Positions 9,252 through 17,416 of a stretch of DNA of 64,000 nucleotides are shown here, piece by piece; positions within the stretch are counted from its first letter, which is position 1; the number at the start of each line of letters is the position of its first letter. The position numbers and the translations under genes were made by a program. The stretch is from a bacterium 0.1xD8-71 (GTDB lineage: Bacteria; Bacillota; Clostridia; Lachnospirales; Lachnospiraceae): NCBI GenBank assembly GCA_003612405.1, contig RAYR01000017.1, forward strand, positions 1 to 64,000, given 5' to 3'. The notes under the pieces are model-generated. The model was not told where the DNA came from and made no database searches. It saw only the letters and a program-made list of their open reading frames with translations.

Positions 9252-9920
9252 ATGGAGATGGAACTGGCAGGAATACGGAAATCATATAAGAAAAAGAATG
9301 TTCTGGTGAATATATCTCTATCTATAGGGAAGGGAAACTGTGTGGGCATCCTGGGAGGCAACGGCAGTGGAAAATCCACACTCCTGTCAATTCTGGCGGG
9401 TGTGCAGAAGGCCGACGGCGGCGCATTTATTTACCAGGGGGAGGATCTGCTGCAAAACAGTTCCAAAATCCCCCCGGTGCTTGGTTATGTCCCTCAGGGG
9501 AATCCTTTGATTGAAGAACTTAATGCGTGGGACAATCTGCGTATGTGGTATGACAGGGCAACCCTGCTTCAGGAATTGGAGCAGGGGGCTCTTGCCATGC
9601 TGGGAATCAACAGTTTCTTAAAAACGCCGGTACACAAGATGTCCGGGGGTATGAAAAAACGTCTTTCCATAGCCTGCGCTGTGGTAGCCAGACCAAAGAT
9701 TCTGGTGTTGGATGAGCCTTCTGCGGCGCTGGATTTAGTCTGTAAGGAGAATATATACCGTTATCTGGAGCGGTATAAGGCAGAAGGCGGGATTGTGCTT
9801 CTGGCCACCCACGACATGCAGGAACTGGAACTGTGTGAGCAGTGCTATATCTTAAAGGAAGGCGTCCTGGAAGCCTATCAGTACGATGGGGATCTTCATC
9901 ATCTGGCGGGTAAGTTATAA
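9252..9920 (+). CDS. ABC transporter ATP-binding protein
   Basis: A 222-residue ATPase with all expected motifs: Walker A GGNGSGKST (Lys41), signature MSGGMKKR, Walker B LVLDEPS (Asp154, Glu155) and the switch histidine in ATHD. The length and the two following membrane genes fit an ABC-2 type exporter. GGAGG lies 13 bases before the ATG at 9252, which is long; the ATG at 9258 is an alternative. The stop abuts the next start directly. The substrate is not evident; nothing resembling a bacteriocin precursor is adjacent. Confidence 0.9.
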   Translation: MEMELAGIRKSYKKKNVLVNISLSIGKGNCVGILGGNGSGKSTLLSILAGVQKADGGAFIYQGEDLLQNSSKIPPVLGYVPQGNPLIEELNAWDNLRMWYDRATLLQELEQGALAMLGINSFLKTPVHKMSGGMKKRLSIACAVVARPKILVLDEPSAALDLVCKENIYRYLERYKAEGGIVLLATHDMQELELCEQCYILKEGVLEAYQYDGDLHHLAGKL

Positions 9921-11162
9921 ATGAGCAGAAGTTTTAAGTATTTTGAAGTACAACTAAAACGGGTTATGAAAACTTTTCCAAGACAGATGATTGTCAATCT
10001 GCTGGTGTGTCTGTGTGTGGGTGTTCTGATGGTAGTGTTTATACGGGACGGTCTGTCAGCCCAGGATGGACAGAAATACCGGATCGGCGTGGTGGGGGAT
10101 ATGTCGGATTCCTATCTGGGATTTGGCATCACGGCCCTACAGTCTATTGATGATTCCCGCTTTATGATAGAACTTGTCACCATGACCAGGGAGGAGGCAA
10201 GGACGGCTTTTGAAAAGGGAGAACTCTATGCGATTGTGCAGATACCGGAAGGCATGATGGAAGCCATAGAGTCAGGTGCCAATGATAAGCGCATTTCCTA
10301 TATTGCGGCGGAAGGGCAAAAAGGCATTGGTACAATGGTGATGGGCCAGATTGTGGATGTAGCGTCTACTTTGGTGACAAGATCCCAGAGTGCTGTTTTT
10401 GGTATGCAGTCCATTATGCTGGAACATGGGATGCAGGAAGAATTCTGGGAGGCTACCAATGCATTGAACCTTCTGCTGATAGAGCTGGTGGTCAACAGGA
10501 GCGGACTTTATGATGTGGAGGTGCTTGGCATTGCCAACGGCCTTTCCATAGAAGGATATTATTTTTGCGGTATTCTTCTCTTTTTACTGCTTTTAGCAGG
10601 GATTAACAACAGCCCGTTGTTTACGCGCAGGCAGACGGATATGCCCAGATTTATGCAGTCAAGGGGTGTGGGAGCCGCAGGCCAGGTGGCGGGAGAGTAT
10701 CTGGCCTATTTGTGTCTGATGATACTGTGTGTCGTGGTAATTTTTATTCCTCTTTATCTGTGTCTGGAGAGGGAATGGTTCACCATCCCGGAGTGGGAAG
10801 GCATGGGGGCGGAGCCGTTAACGCAGTTTCTGCCGGCGCTTCTGCCGGTGACAGCTATGTTTGCGGCTTTACAGTTTCTGTTGTATGAAATTATGGCAGG
10901 AGTGGTCAGCGGCATCCTGTTACAGTTTCTCTGCGGGATTGGAATGGGATATCTGTCGGGCTTTTTTTATCCGGCGGCATTTTTCCCGGACATCATGCAG
11001 CGCCTTGGCAGGATAATGCCTACGGGGGCGGCACTGCGGTATGTGAATGGCAGTGTGGCGAAAGAGGAGTCTGGAATGGCGGGCTTCGGTGTATTGCTGT
11101 ACCTGGCAGTTTTTCTTGTATTGTCTGTGTATGTCAGAAGAAGCAGGATACGGAGAGGATAG
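9921..11162 (+). CDS. ABC-2 type permease, first subunit
   Basis: A 413-residue protein with one N-terminal helix (about residues 22-42), an extracytoplasmic domain of about 170 residues and a C-terminal block of about six helices. This is the layout of ABC2_membrane_3-type permeases (YhgE/NatB-like). The start directly follows the ATPase stop. The next permease begins four bases after its stop, so the two are probably made together and may form a heterodimer. Substrate unknown. Confidence 0.8.
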   Translation: MSRSFKYFEVQLKRVMKTFPRQMIVNLLVCLCVGVLMVVFIRDGLSAQDGQKYRIGVVGDMSDSYLGFGITALQSIDDSRFMIELVTMTREEARTAFEKGELYAIVQIPEGMMEAIESGANDKRISYIAAEGQKGIGTMVMGQIVDVASTLVTRSQSAVFGMQSIMLEHGMQEEFWEATNALNLLLIELVVNRSGLYDVEVLGIANGLSIEGYYFCGILLFLLLLAGINNSPLFTRRQTDMPRFMQSRGVGAAGQVAGEYLAYLCLMILCVVVIFIPLYLCLEREWFTIPEWEGMGAEPLTQFLPALLPVTAMFAALQFLLYEIMAGVVSGILLQFLCGIGMGYLSGFFYPAAFFPDIMQRLGRIMPTGAALRYVNGSVAKEESGMAGFGVLLYLAVFLVLSVYVRRSRIRRG

Positions 11163-11166
11163 CCGG

Positions 11167-12306
11167 ATGATAAAAAGAATGTTGACCAGATATTATCTGT
11201 GGAATAAACGATTGTTTAAGAAATATAGTTTCCTGCTGATCCTTTGTATGGTGCCTCTGCTGGTTGGCGGAATCCGGCTGCTGGCGAAAGAGGAGAGCGG
11301 CATCGCCAGAGTGGTGTTGTGCCTGCCGAATCCGGAGGATGAACTGGCGTCTCAGGTAACGGAAAAACTGATGGGCGAGGAAGGGATTCTTCGGTATCTG
11401 CTCTGTGAAGATGAGGAGGAGGCCCGCAGGATGGTAGTGGAGAACGAGGCGGATACTGCCTGGATTTTTGCGGAAGATCTGGCGGACAGCCTGCAAAAGA
11501 CGGCTTCCCGAAAGCGGATTGGCCCGGTGGTCAAGGTGGTGGAGCGCAAGGAAAGCGTCTCTTTGATTTTCAGCAGGGAAATTCTGGGGGCTGCTCTCTA
11601 TCCGGCTTTCTCTTATGCAATATATGAAGCGTATGTCCGAAGTGATCTGGGACTGACGCAGGTGAGTGAGGAGGAACTGCGGCAGGCCTATGAGAGGATG
11701 CTGGTGGAAGACAGTCTTTTTGAGATGGCTTATCTGGACGGCGGACAGGACATGGAGGAAGATTACCATTATTTGCAGGCGCCTGTGCGGGGGATTCTGG
11801 CCACATGGCTGGTGATCTGCGGACTTGCGGCCTGTCTGTATTATATGCAGGATGAAGAACAGGGAGTTTTTTCACGGATACCGGCAGCGCGCAGACTTCC
11901 GGCATCTTTTGGCGTGTGCGCGGTGTTTCTGTCGGATGCGGCACTGGTGCTTCTCATTGCCTGTAAGCTGGCAGGTGTGTTTACTGTCTGGCAACGGGAA
12001 ATCTTAAGCTGCCTGCTGTTTGCCTGCGCTACACTGGCTTTCTGTAATCTGCTCAGGCTCATCTGCGATACACCGGAGCGTCTCGGAAGTACGATTCTGG
12101 TTCTTACAGCGGGAATGTTGGTGCTTTGTCCGGTATTTTTAAATCTGAGGAATTTTCGGGTGCTGAAGTATTTGCTGCCGTCTTATTATTATCTGTTGTC
12201 TATTCATAGTGTCCGGTATCTGTATGGCATGGTGATATATACGACAGTAGTGTCAGTTCTGTGTGTGCTGCTGTTTAAGTGGAAGAATAGAAATATAAGG
12301 ATGTAG
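11167..12306 (+). CDS. ABC-2 type permease, second subunit
   Basis: A 379-residue protein with the same layout as its neighbour: one N-terminal helix, a large outer domain and about six C-terminal helices. The start at 11167 has GGAGAGG at the right distance; an earlier in-frame ATG at 11047 would overlap the previous permease by over 100 bases. The pair plus one ATPase suggests a heterodimeric exporter. Sequence similarity between the two permeases is low by eye. Confidence 0.75.
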   Translation: MIKRMLTRYYLWNKRLFKKYSFLLILCMVPLLVGGIRLLAKEESGIARVVLCLPNPEDELASQVTEKLMGEEGILRYLLCEDEEEARRMVVENEADTAWIFAEDLADSLQKTASRKRIGPVVKVVERKESVSLIFSREILGAALYPAFSYAIYEAYVRSDLGLTQVSEEELRQAYERMLVEDSLFEMAYLDGGQDMEEDYHYLQAPVRGILATWLVICGLAACLYYMQDEEQGVFSRIPAARRLPASFGVCAVFLSDAALVLLIACKLAGVFTVWQREILSCLLFACATLAFCNLLRLICDTPERLGSTILVLTAGMLVLCPVFLNLRNFRVLKYLLPSYYYLLSIHSVRYLYGMVIYTTVVSVLCVLLFKWKNRNIRM

Positions 12307-12337
12307 CGTTTGATTGCTGCACGGGGAGGAAAAGAGT

Positions 12338-13675
12338 ATGTTTTGTACAAATTGCGGAAAGATGATTAAGGATACGGCCAGATTCTGCCCTTACTGCGGG
12401 CAGAGTGTGAAGCCTGTACAGCCACAGGAACAGTCGGCGCAGCCACAAGTACAGCCGGTGCATGAGGTGTCGGCGCAGTCACAGGTACAGGAGGTACCGG
12501 TGCAGCCCCAGGTGCAGCCACAGGTACAGGAGGTGCCGGTACAACCACAGCGCGTACAGGAGCCGCCGGTTCAGACAGCGCAGAAACCGCCAAGATCCGG
12601 GAAGAAAAAGGGCGGTATTCTCTTTTTGGTTTTACTGTTGATTCTGCTTGCCGTTGGCGGCGCGGCCGGCTGGTACTATTTCCAGAAGCAGGATAATGAC
12701 GGGGACAAGCCCCTGGAAGAGGTTGAGGGAGAGTCCGTGGAGGAATCGGAAGAAGAACCGGAGGAAGAAACTGATGAAACGCCTGTGACAGAGGAGGACG
12801 CTCTGGAAGAAGAATTACCGGAGGAACCGGAAGAAGTGGATCCCCTGAAGGATGCCCGGGCGGCCTATGAAGCGGACGATTTTGCGCTGGCGCTGCGGGG
12901 TTGCGACGACGCGCTGCTGGAAGACGCCGGAAGGGAAGAGGCTTATGAACTGAAGGCGGATATTTATCTGGAACAGGATGAAGTGGAAGAAGCGGCACAG
13001 GTTCTGTGCCAGGGAATTGAGGCCACGGATTCCCAGATGCTTATCGATAAGCGGGAGGATCTGATCGCGCGTGTGGTGACCAGATCCTGTATGCAGTACA
13101 ATTCCCTGAAGGATCTGATTGGTATGATACAGTATGATAATGCAGGCAATGCCATACGCTACACTTACTATGACGGGGCGGATGTATTATCCATAGAAGA
13201 ATGTGATTATGATGTACAAGGACAGGTTATAAACAGGGATTATTATGACAGGAATCAGAAGCTGCAATGGAGTGAGACCTATGATTATGATGTGGACGGC
13301 AATCTGCTGTACACAACCCATTACAATGCCAAAGGCAGGGAAGAATGGCAGGATGAATATGCCTGTGATGATAACGGCAATGTCATCAGGCAGACCAGAT
13401 ACAATGCGGACGGAACCCGTTCCTGGTGGGATGAGTACACTTATGAGAGCAGGGAGAGTGTAATCAAGACAGCGCATCCTTCGTCGGGGAGCACTGTAAG
13501 TCTGCGGTATGAATATGAGTACGATATGTTCGGCAACCAGACTTACTGTGCGGAATATAATGCTTCAGGCGACTGTAATTATTTCTGGAAGAAAGAGTAT
13601 AACGGTCTGGGAGATGTTGTGAAGCAGAGCAGTGACGGAGAAATTAACTACGTGTATGAGTATGATCTGCGATAG
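12338..13675 (+). CDS. Zinc-ribbon membrane protein with TPR-like and YD-like repeats
   Basis: A 445-residue protein: an N-terminal zinc ribbon (Cys3, Cys6, Cys17, Cys20), a Pro/Gln/Val-rich low-complexity linker, one membrane helix (about residues 92-115), an acidic spacer, a helical TPR-like stretch (about 170-245) and, from about residue 265, repeats rich in YDxxGN and YN(A/x)xG that resemble RHS/YD or MORN-like units. The repeats should face outside. The start at 12338 follows GGGGAGGA; a TTG at 12314 is less likely. This is the third ribbon protein around the ABC exporter. Function unknown; binding of cell-wall carbohydrate is a guess from the repeat type. Confidence 0.7.
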   Translation: MFCTNCGKMIKDTARFCPYCGQSVKPVQPQEQSAQPQVQPVHEVSAQSQVQEVPVQPQVQPQVQEVPVQPQRVQEPPVQTAQKPPRSGKKKGGILFLVLLLILLAVGGAAGWYYFQKQDNDGDKPLEEVEGESVEESEEEPEEETDETPVTEEDALEEELPEEPEEVDPLKDARAAYEADDFALALRGCDDALLEDAGREEAYELKADIYLEQDEVEEAAQVLCQGIEATDSQMLIDKREDLIARVVTRSCMQYNSLKDLIGMIQYDNAGNAIRYTYYDGADVLSIEECDYDVQGQVINRDYYDRNQKLQWSETYDYDVDGNLLYTTHYNAKGREEWQDEYACDDNGNVIRQTRYNADGTRSWWDEYTYESRESVIKTAHPSSGSTVSLRYEYEYDMFGNQTYCAEYNASGDCNYFWKKEYNGLGDVVKQSSDGEINYVYEYDLR

Positions 13676-13742
13676 GGATAACAAGTTAAAATTTTACAAG
13701 GAATGTTAAAATCGTTCGCTTTTTTATGACAGAAAAGTTGTG

Positions 13743-13758
13743 TATAATCAGCTATAAT
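13743..13758 (+). promoter_or_regulatory. Possible -10 region upstream of dctP
   Basis: Two TATAAT hexamers, at 13743 and 13753, lie 48-63 bases before dctP in an AT-rich 130-base gap. No good -35 is found at 16-18 bases upstream of either, so the promoter may depend on an activator, perhaps the nearby AraC-type regulator. Confidence 0.3.
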
Positions 13759-13805
13759 GAAACAAATAGAGTGATTGTGCTCATAAGACAAGGAGGATTT
13801 ATTTT

Positions 13806-14927
13806 ATGAAGAAGAAATTGTTATCCATCATGCTTGGATTAGCAATGGTAGTATCTGTGACGGCCTGTGGCGTAACAGCACCTGAGGCACCGGCAGCGGA
13901 AGCTCCCAAAGCAGAGGCACCGGCAGCGGAAGCGCCTGCGGCAGAAGAGCCGGCAGCAGAGGAACCCGCAGCAGAAGCGCCTGCGGCAGAAGCACCTGCG
14001 GCTGAACCGGAAGTAACACTTGTGTATGCGGAAGTTAACCCGCTTGACACCATCGTTGGCCAGATGGCTACAGAGTTTGCCAACAAAGTGTCCGAGCTTT
14101 CCGGCGGCACCATGAAGATTGATATTCAGGCAAGCGGTGTACTTGGTTCCGAGAATGACGTTCTCGATACCATGCTGGGCGGCGGCGGCACCATCGATAT
14201 GTCCCGTATTTCCGCTTTCGCGCTGACAAGCTACGGCGGAGAGAAATCCATGCTGCTTTCCCTGCCTTATACCTTTGTAAGCAGAGAGCATTACTGGAAC
14301 TTCGCTTCCTCTGATCTGGCAAGCGAGTTCTTACTTGAGCCCCATGAGAACGGCAGCGGCGTAAGAGGCCTGTTCTACGGTGAGGAAGGTTTCCGTCATT
14401 TCTTTACGGTAAATGAGATTTCCGGCATGGAAGACCTGGCAGGCATGAAGCTTCGTGTTTCCAATGACCCTGTCATGAACGGTCTGGTAGAGTCCCTGGG
14501 AGCAAGCCCTACGGTTGTATCCTTTAACGAGTTGTATTCCGCACTGCAGACTGGTGTTGTGGATGGCGCAGAACAGCCCATCGCCAACTACAAGTCCAAC
14601 GCTTTCCCGGAGGTGGCTCCCTGCATGATCTTGGACGGCCATACACTTGGCGCTATCCAGGTTATCATCACAGATGAAGCATGGGATTCCCTGACAGAAG
14701 AGCAGCAGAATATCCTGATGGAAGCAGGCGAGTATGCGTCCCAGTTCAACAAGAAGATTTCCGCAGATGCTGAGAACGAAGTATTAGAGCAGTTAAAAGC
14801 AGATGGTATTAAGATTGTGGAAGTGCCTGATGTGACTCCCTGGCAGGAAGCTGTTAAGGGCGTTATCGAAGAGAATACCAAGGGACAGGAAGAACTGTAC
14901 CAGAAGATTCTGGAAATGGCAAATTAA
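13806..14927 (+). CDS. dctP: TRAP transporter substrate-binding lipoprotein DctP
   Basis: A 373-residue secreted lipoprotein. The signal peptide ends in VTAC, so Cys21 should be lipidated. An Ala/Glu/Pro-rich tether follows (about residues 22-65), then the DctP domain. The ligand arginine is probably in LRVSND, and the domain has the usual helical hinge layout. It delivers an organic acid to the DctQM permease. The surrounding hexuronate catabolic genes point to glucuronate or galacturonate as substrate (inference). AAGGAGG precedes the start. The tether repeats are nearly perfect at DNA level. Confidence 0.92.
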   Translation: MKKKLLSIMLGLAMVVSVTACGVTAPEAPAAEAPKAEAPAAEAPAAEEPAAEEPAAEAPAAEAPAAEPEVTLVYAEVNPLDTIVGQMATEFANKVSELSGGTMKIDIQASGVLGSENDVLDTMLGGGGTIDMSRISAFALTSYGGEKSMLLSLPYTFVSREHYWNFASSDLASEFLLEPHENGSGVRGLFYGEEGFRHFFTVNEISGMEDLAGMKLRVSNDPVMNGLVESLGASPTVVSFNELYSALQTGVVDGAEQPIANYKSNAFPEVAPCMILDGHTLGAIQVIITDEAWDSLTEEQQNILMEAGEYASQFNKKISADAENEVLEQLKADGIKIVEVPDVTPWQEAVKGVIEENTKGQEELYQKILEMAN

Positions 14928-14951
14928 TCATCTGTTCTATATGAGAGGAAG

Positions 14952-14981
14952 GAGCGCATCGGCGTAACAGCCTGTGCGCTC
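14952..14981 (+). promoter_or_regulatory. Intercistronic hairpin between dctP and dctQ
   Basis: GAGCGCA pairs with TGCGCTC (seven pairs), with an inner GGC/GCC stem. No T-run follows, so it is more likely an mRNA-stabilising element or processing site than a full terminator. This would allow more binding protein than permease. Confidence 0.5.
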
Positions 14982-15007
14982 TTATCATCATAATAAGGAG
15001 GTATTTC

Positions 15008-15532
15008 ATGTCGGGGTTTTTTGAGCGGGTTGATAAGATTAAACCGATATTTGACATTACATACAAGATTGTGTTGTTTGCCTGTAAGCTTTTATTGATT
15101 GCAGATATTTTTATTACTACCATGAGTGTAATCGGCAGGTATGTACCTTTTGTTCCCGATCCGGCCTGGAGCGAGGAAGTGGTACTCACCTGTATGGCCT
15201 ATATGGCGGTGCTGTCCGCAGCGCTGGCGATAAGACGGGGCGCCCATATCCGGATGACGGCATTGGACAGATATATTCCCAAGCCGGTGCTTCTGTTCCT
15301 GGACATTCTGGCGGATGTCTGTGTGCTGATTCTGGCGTTTGTGATGATTGTTGTGGGTTGGAGGTATGCGTCCGGCCTGGGGGCAAAGGGGACTTATGTC
15401 AGTATGCCTTGGCTGTCCCGGTTCTGGATGTATTTCCCGGTTCCGGTAGCAGGTGTGGCAATGGTGATCTTTGAAGTGGAGACACTCTATAATCATATGA
15501 AGAAGATCTTTTTGAAGGAGGGAGAGGCATGA
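15008..15532 (+). CDS. dctQ: TRAP transporter small permease DctQ
   Basis: A 174-residue membrane protein with four helices, the typical DctQ size. WSEEVVL and the following helices match the small-subunit family, with GAHIRM in the middle loop. The start is eight bases after AAGGAGG. Its last four bases overlap the DctM start (ATGA). It forms the membrane complex with DctM and uses the sodium gradient in known systems. Confidence 0.9.
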   Translation: MSGFFERVDKIKPIFDITYKIVLFACKLLLIADIFITTMSVIGRYVPFVPDPAWSEEVVLTCMAYMAVLSAALAIRRGAHIRMTALDRYIPKPVLLFLDILADVCVLILAFVMIVVGWRYASGLGAKGTYVSMPWLSRFWMYFPVPVAGVAMVIFEVETLYNHMKKIFLKEGEA

Positions 15533-16821
15533 GTGCAGAATCAATGGCAATCCTGGTATTGCTTGCAAGTTTCGGTATTATGATATTCTTACGGTTCCCG
15601 ATTGCTTATGCAGTAGCCCTTTCTTCTCTTCTGTGTTTGCTGTATCAGGGACTTCCTTTTACTACCATTTGTCAGCAGATGGTAAAGGGAATTAACTCTT
15701 TCAGCCTGATGGCGGTGCCGTTCTTTATCACCATGGGCTGTCTGATGGGCAGCGGCGGCATCTCTGATAAGCTGATAGCACTGGCCAATGCCTGTGTGGG
15801 CTGGATGACCGGCGGTATGGCGATGGTGAATATTGTGGCGTCCTATTTCTTCGGCGGTATTTCGGGTTCCGCGGCAGCGGATACGGCTTCCCTGGGAAGT
15901 ATTCTGATACCGATGATGGTGGATCAGGGCTATGATGACGATTTCTCGACGGCAGTTACCATTACTTCCTCCTGTGAGGGACTTCTGGTTCCGCCCAGCC
16001 ATAATATGGTTATTTATGCCATGTCGGCAGGCGGTGTTTCCGTAGGCAGTCTGTTCCTGGCAGGATATATACCGGGCGCATTACTTGCCATTTCCCTGAT
16101 GATCGGTTCCTACATTATTTCCAAGAAGAGAAACTATCCCAAGGGAGATAAGTTTACTTTTAAGAATCTTATAAAACAGTTGGGGGTTTCCGTATGGGCC
16201 CTGGCGGCAGTCATCATTGTGGTGGTGGGCGTTGTGGGCGGCTGGTTTACGGCTACCGAGTCTGCGGCAGTTGCGGTTATTTATAGTCTGCTTGTCAGCG
16301 TCTATATCTACAAAGGCCTGGACTGGAAGGGGGTCTGGAAGGTACTGGAAAATTGCGTGGACACCTTATCCATCGTACTGATCCTGATTTCTACCTCCAG
16401 TATCTTCGGTTATTGTCTGACCACCCTGCATGTGCCAAGTATGGCGGCCAACGCGGTAATCGGTCTGACGAATAATCCGATTCTGATCGCCTTACTGCTG
16501 AATCTGATTCTGTTGGTATTGGGATGCATCATGGATATGGCGCCGATCATTCTGATTGCAACGCCGATTCTTCTGCCGATTGCAACCTCCATCGGCATCA
16601 ATCCGATTCAGTTCGGTATTATGGTCATATTAAACTGTGGTATCGGTCTGCTGACACCTCCGGTAGGTGCAGTGCTCTTTATCGGTTCTGCTGTGGGCAA
16701 GGTGAAGATGGAAAAAGTCGTCAAGGCAACGTTACCGTTCTATTTGTGTATGATTGTGGTACTGCTTTTGCTTACCTTTATTCCTGAGATTACAATGCTG
16801 CTCCCGAATCTGTTCTATTGA
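15529..16821 (+). CDS. dctM: TRAP transporter large permease DctM
   Basis: A 430-residue protein with about twelve helices and the DctM pattern, including SGSAAADTAS in the first half and GLLTPPVG in the second, which form the substrate and sodium sites in this family. The length is normal. Translationally coupled to dctQ. Together with dctP it should carry a hexuronate in this context. Confidence 0.93.
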   Translation: MSAESMAILVLLASFGIMIFLRFPIAYAVALSSLLCLLYQGLPFTTICQQMVKGINSFSLMAVPFFITMGCLMGSGGISDKLIALANACVGWMTGGMAMVNIVASYFFGGISGSAAADTASLGSILIPMMVDQGYDDDFSTAVTITSSCEGLLVPPSHNMVIYAMSAGGVSVGSLFLAGYIPGALLAISLMIGSYIISKKRNYPKGDKFTFKNLIKQLGVSVWALAAVIIVVVGVVGGWFTATESAAVAVIYSLLVSVYIYKGLDWKGVWKVLENCVDTLSIVLILISTSSIFGYCLTTLHVPSMAANAVIGLTNNPILIALLLNLILLVLGCIMDMAPIILIATPILLPIATSIGINPIQFGIMVILNCGIGLLTPPVGAVLFIGSAVGKVKMEKVVKATLPFYLCMIVVLLLLTFIPEITMLLPNLFY

Positions 16822-16864
16822 TGCGGGAAATGGAGCGTATGGTAATCAGGGAAGGAGTATGAAC

Positions 16865-17335
16865 ATGCATTATCAGTATCAATGCAAAATCAAACCGATT
16901 GACTTCTGGAAGTTGTCCATGCGGCGTACCTATCGCTCCCTTGTGGGCGTATGTAATATTGTTTTTGGTGTGGCGATGATGCTTCTGACTGTCCGGTTTT
17001 GGAACCAGGCAGGCGATGTGGTGCAGGCACTGTTGTTTCTGGCCTGTCTTCTGGTTCCGGTGATACAGCCCACAGGCGTCTATCTGAAAGCAAAGGCGCA
17101 GGTGGCAGTGATTCCGCAGGGGACGGAATTATCATTTCATGAAGACGGTATCCATGTGACATTGGGAGACGAGCGGGAATTCATACGCTGGAATCAGGTC
17201 AAGGGTGTGAGAAAAGAGGGGAGTATGATTATCGTCTACACGGATGCAAATCATGGTTATATGTTGACAAAGAGGGTTCTGGGAAAAGAGAGAAATGAAT
17301 TTTATCAGTATGTGAAGAGACATCTGAATAAGTGA
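16865..17335 (+). CDS. YcxB-like membrane protein
   Basis: A 156-residue protein with two close membrane helices (about residues 25-65) and a C-terminal soluble domain like YcxB (strands then an amphipathic end, with IRWNQVKGV). The start at 16865 lies seven bases after AAGGAG; ATG 16859 is too close to that site. It sits between the transporter and the two-component genes. YcxB-like proteins have no settled function; a link to the sensor system is possible but unproven. Confidence 0.7.
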   Translation: MHYQYQCKIKPIDFWKLSMRRTYRSLVGVCNIVFGVAMMLLTVRFWNQAGDVVQALLFLACLLVPVIQPTGVYLKAKAQVAVIPQGTELSFHEDGIHVTLGDEREFIRWNQVKGVRKEGSMIIVYTDANHGYMLTKRVLGKERNEFYQYVKRHLNK

Positions 17336-17416
17336 TTGGCAAAAGAGGGCAGTACGCGGTGCGGGCTGCCCATTGCCGTAAAACGGAAATGACGAGAACA
17401 GTGAGGACATAACTGC

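Noticed and set aside
17347..17371. GGGCAG/CTGCCC hairpin before the histidine kinase gene
   Set aside because: The stem is short, the loop large and there is no T-run; not enough to call a terminator or regulator.
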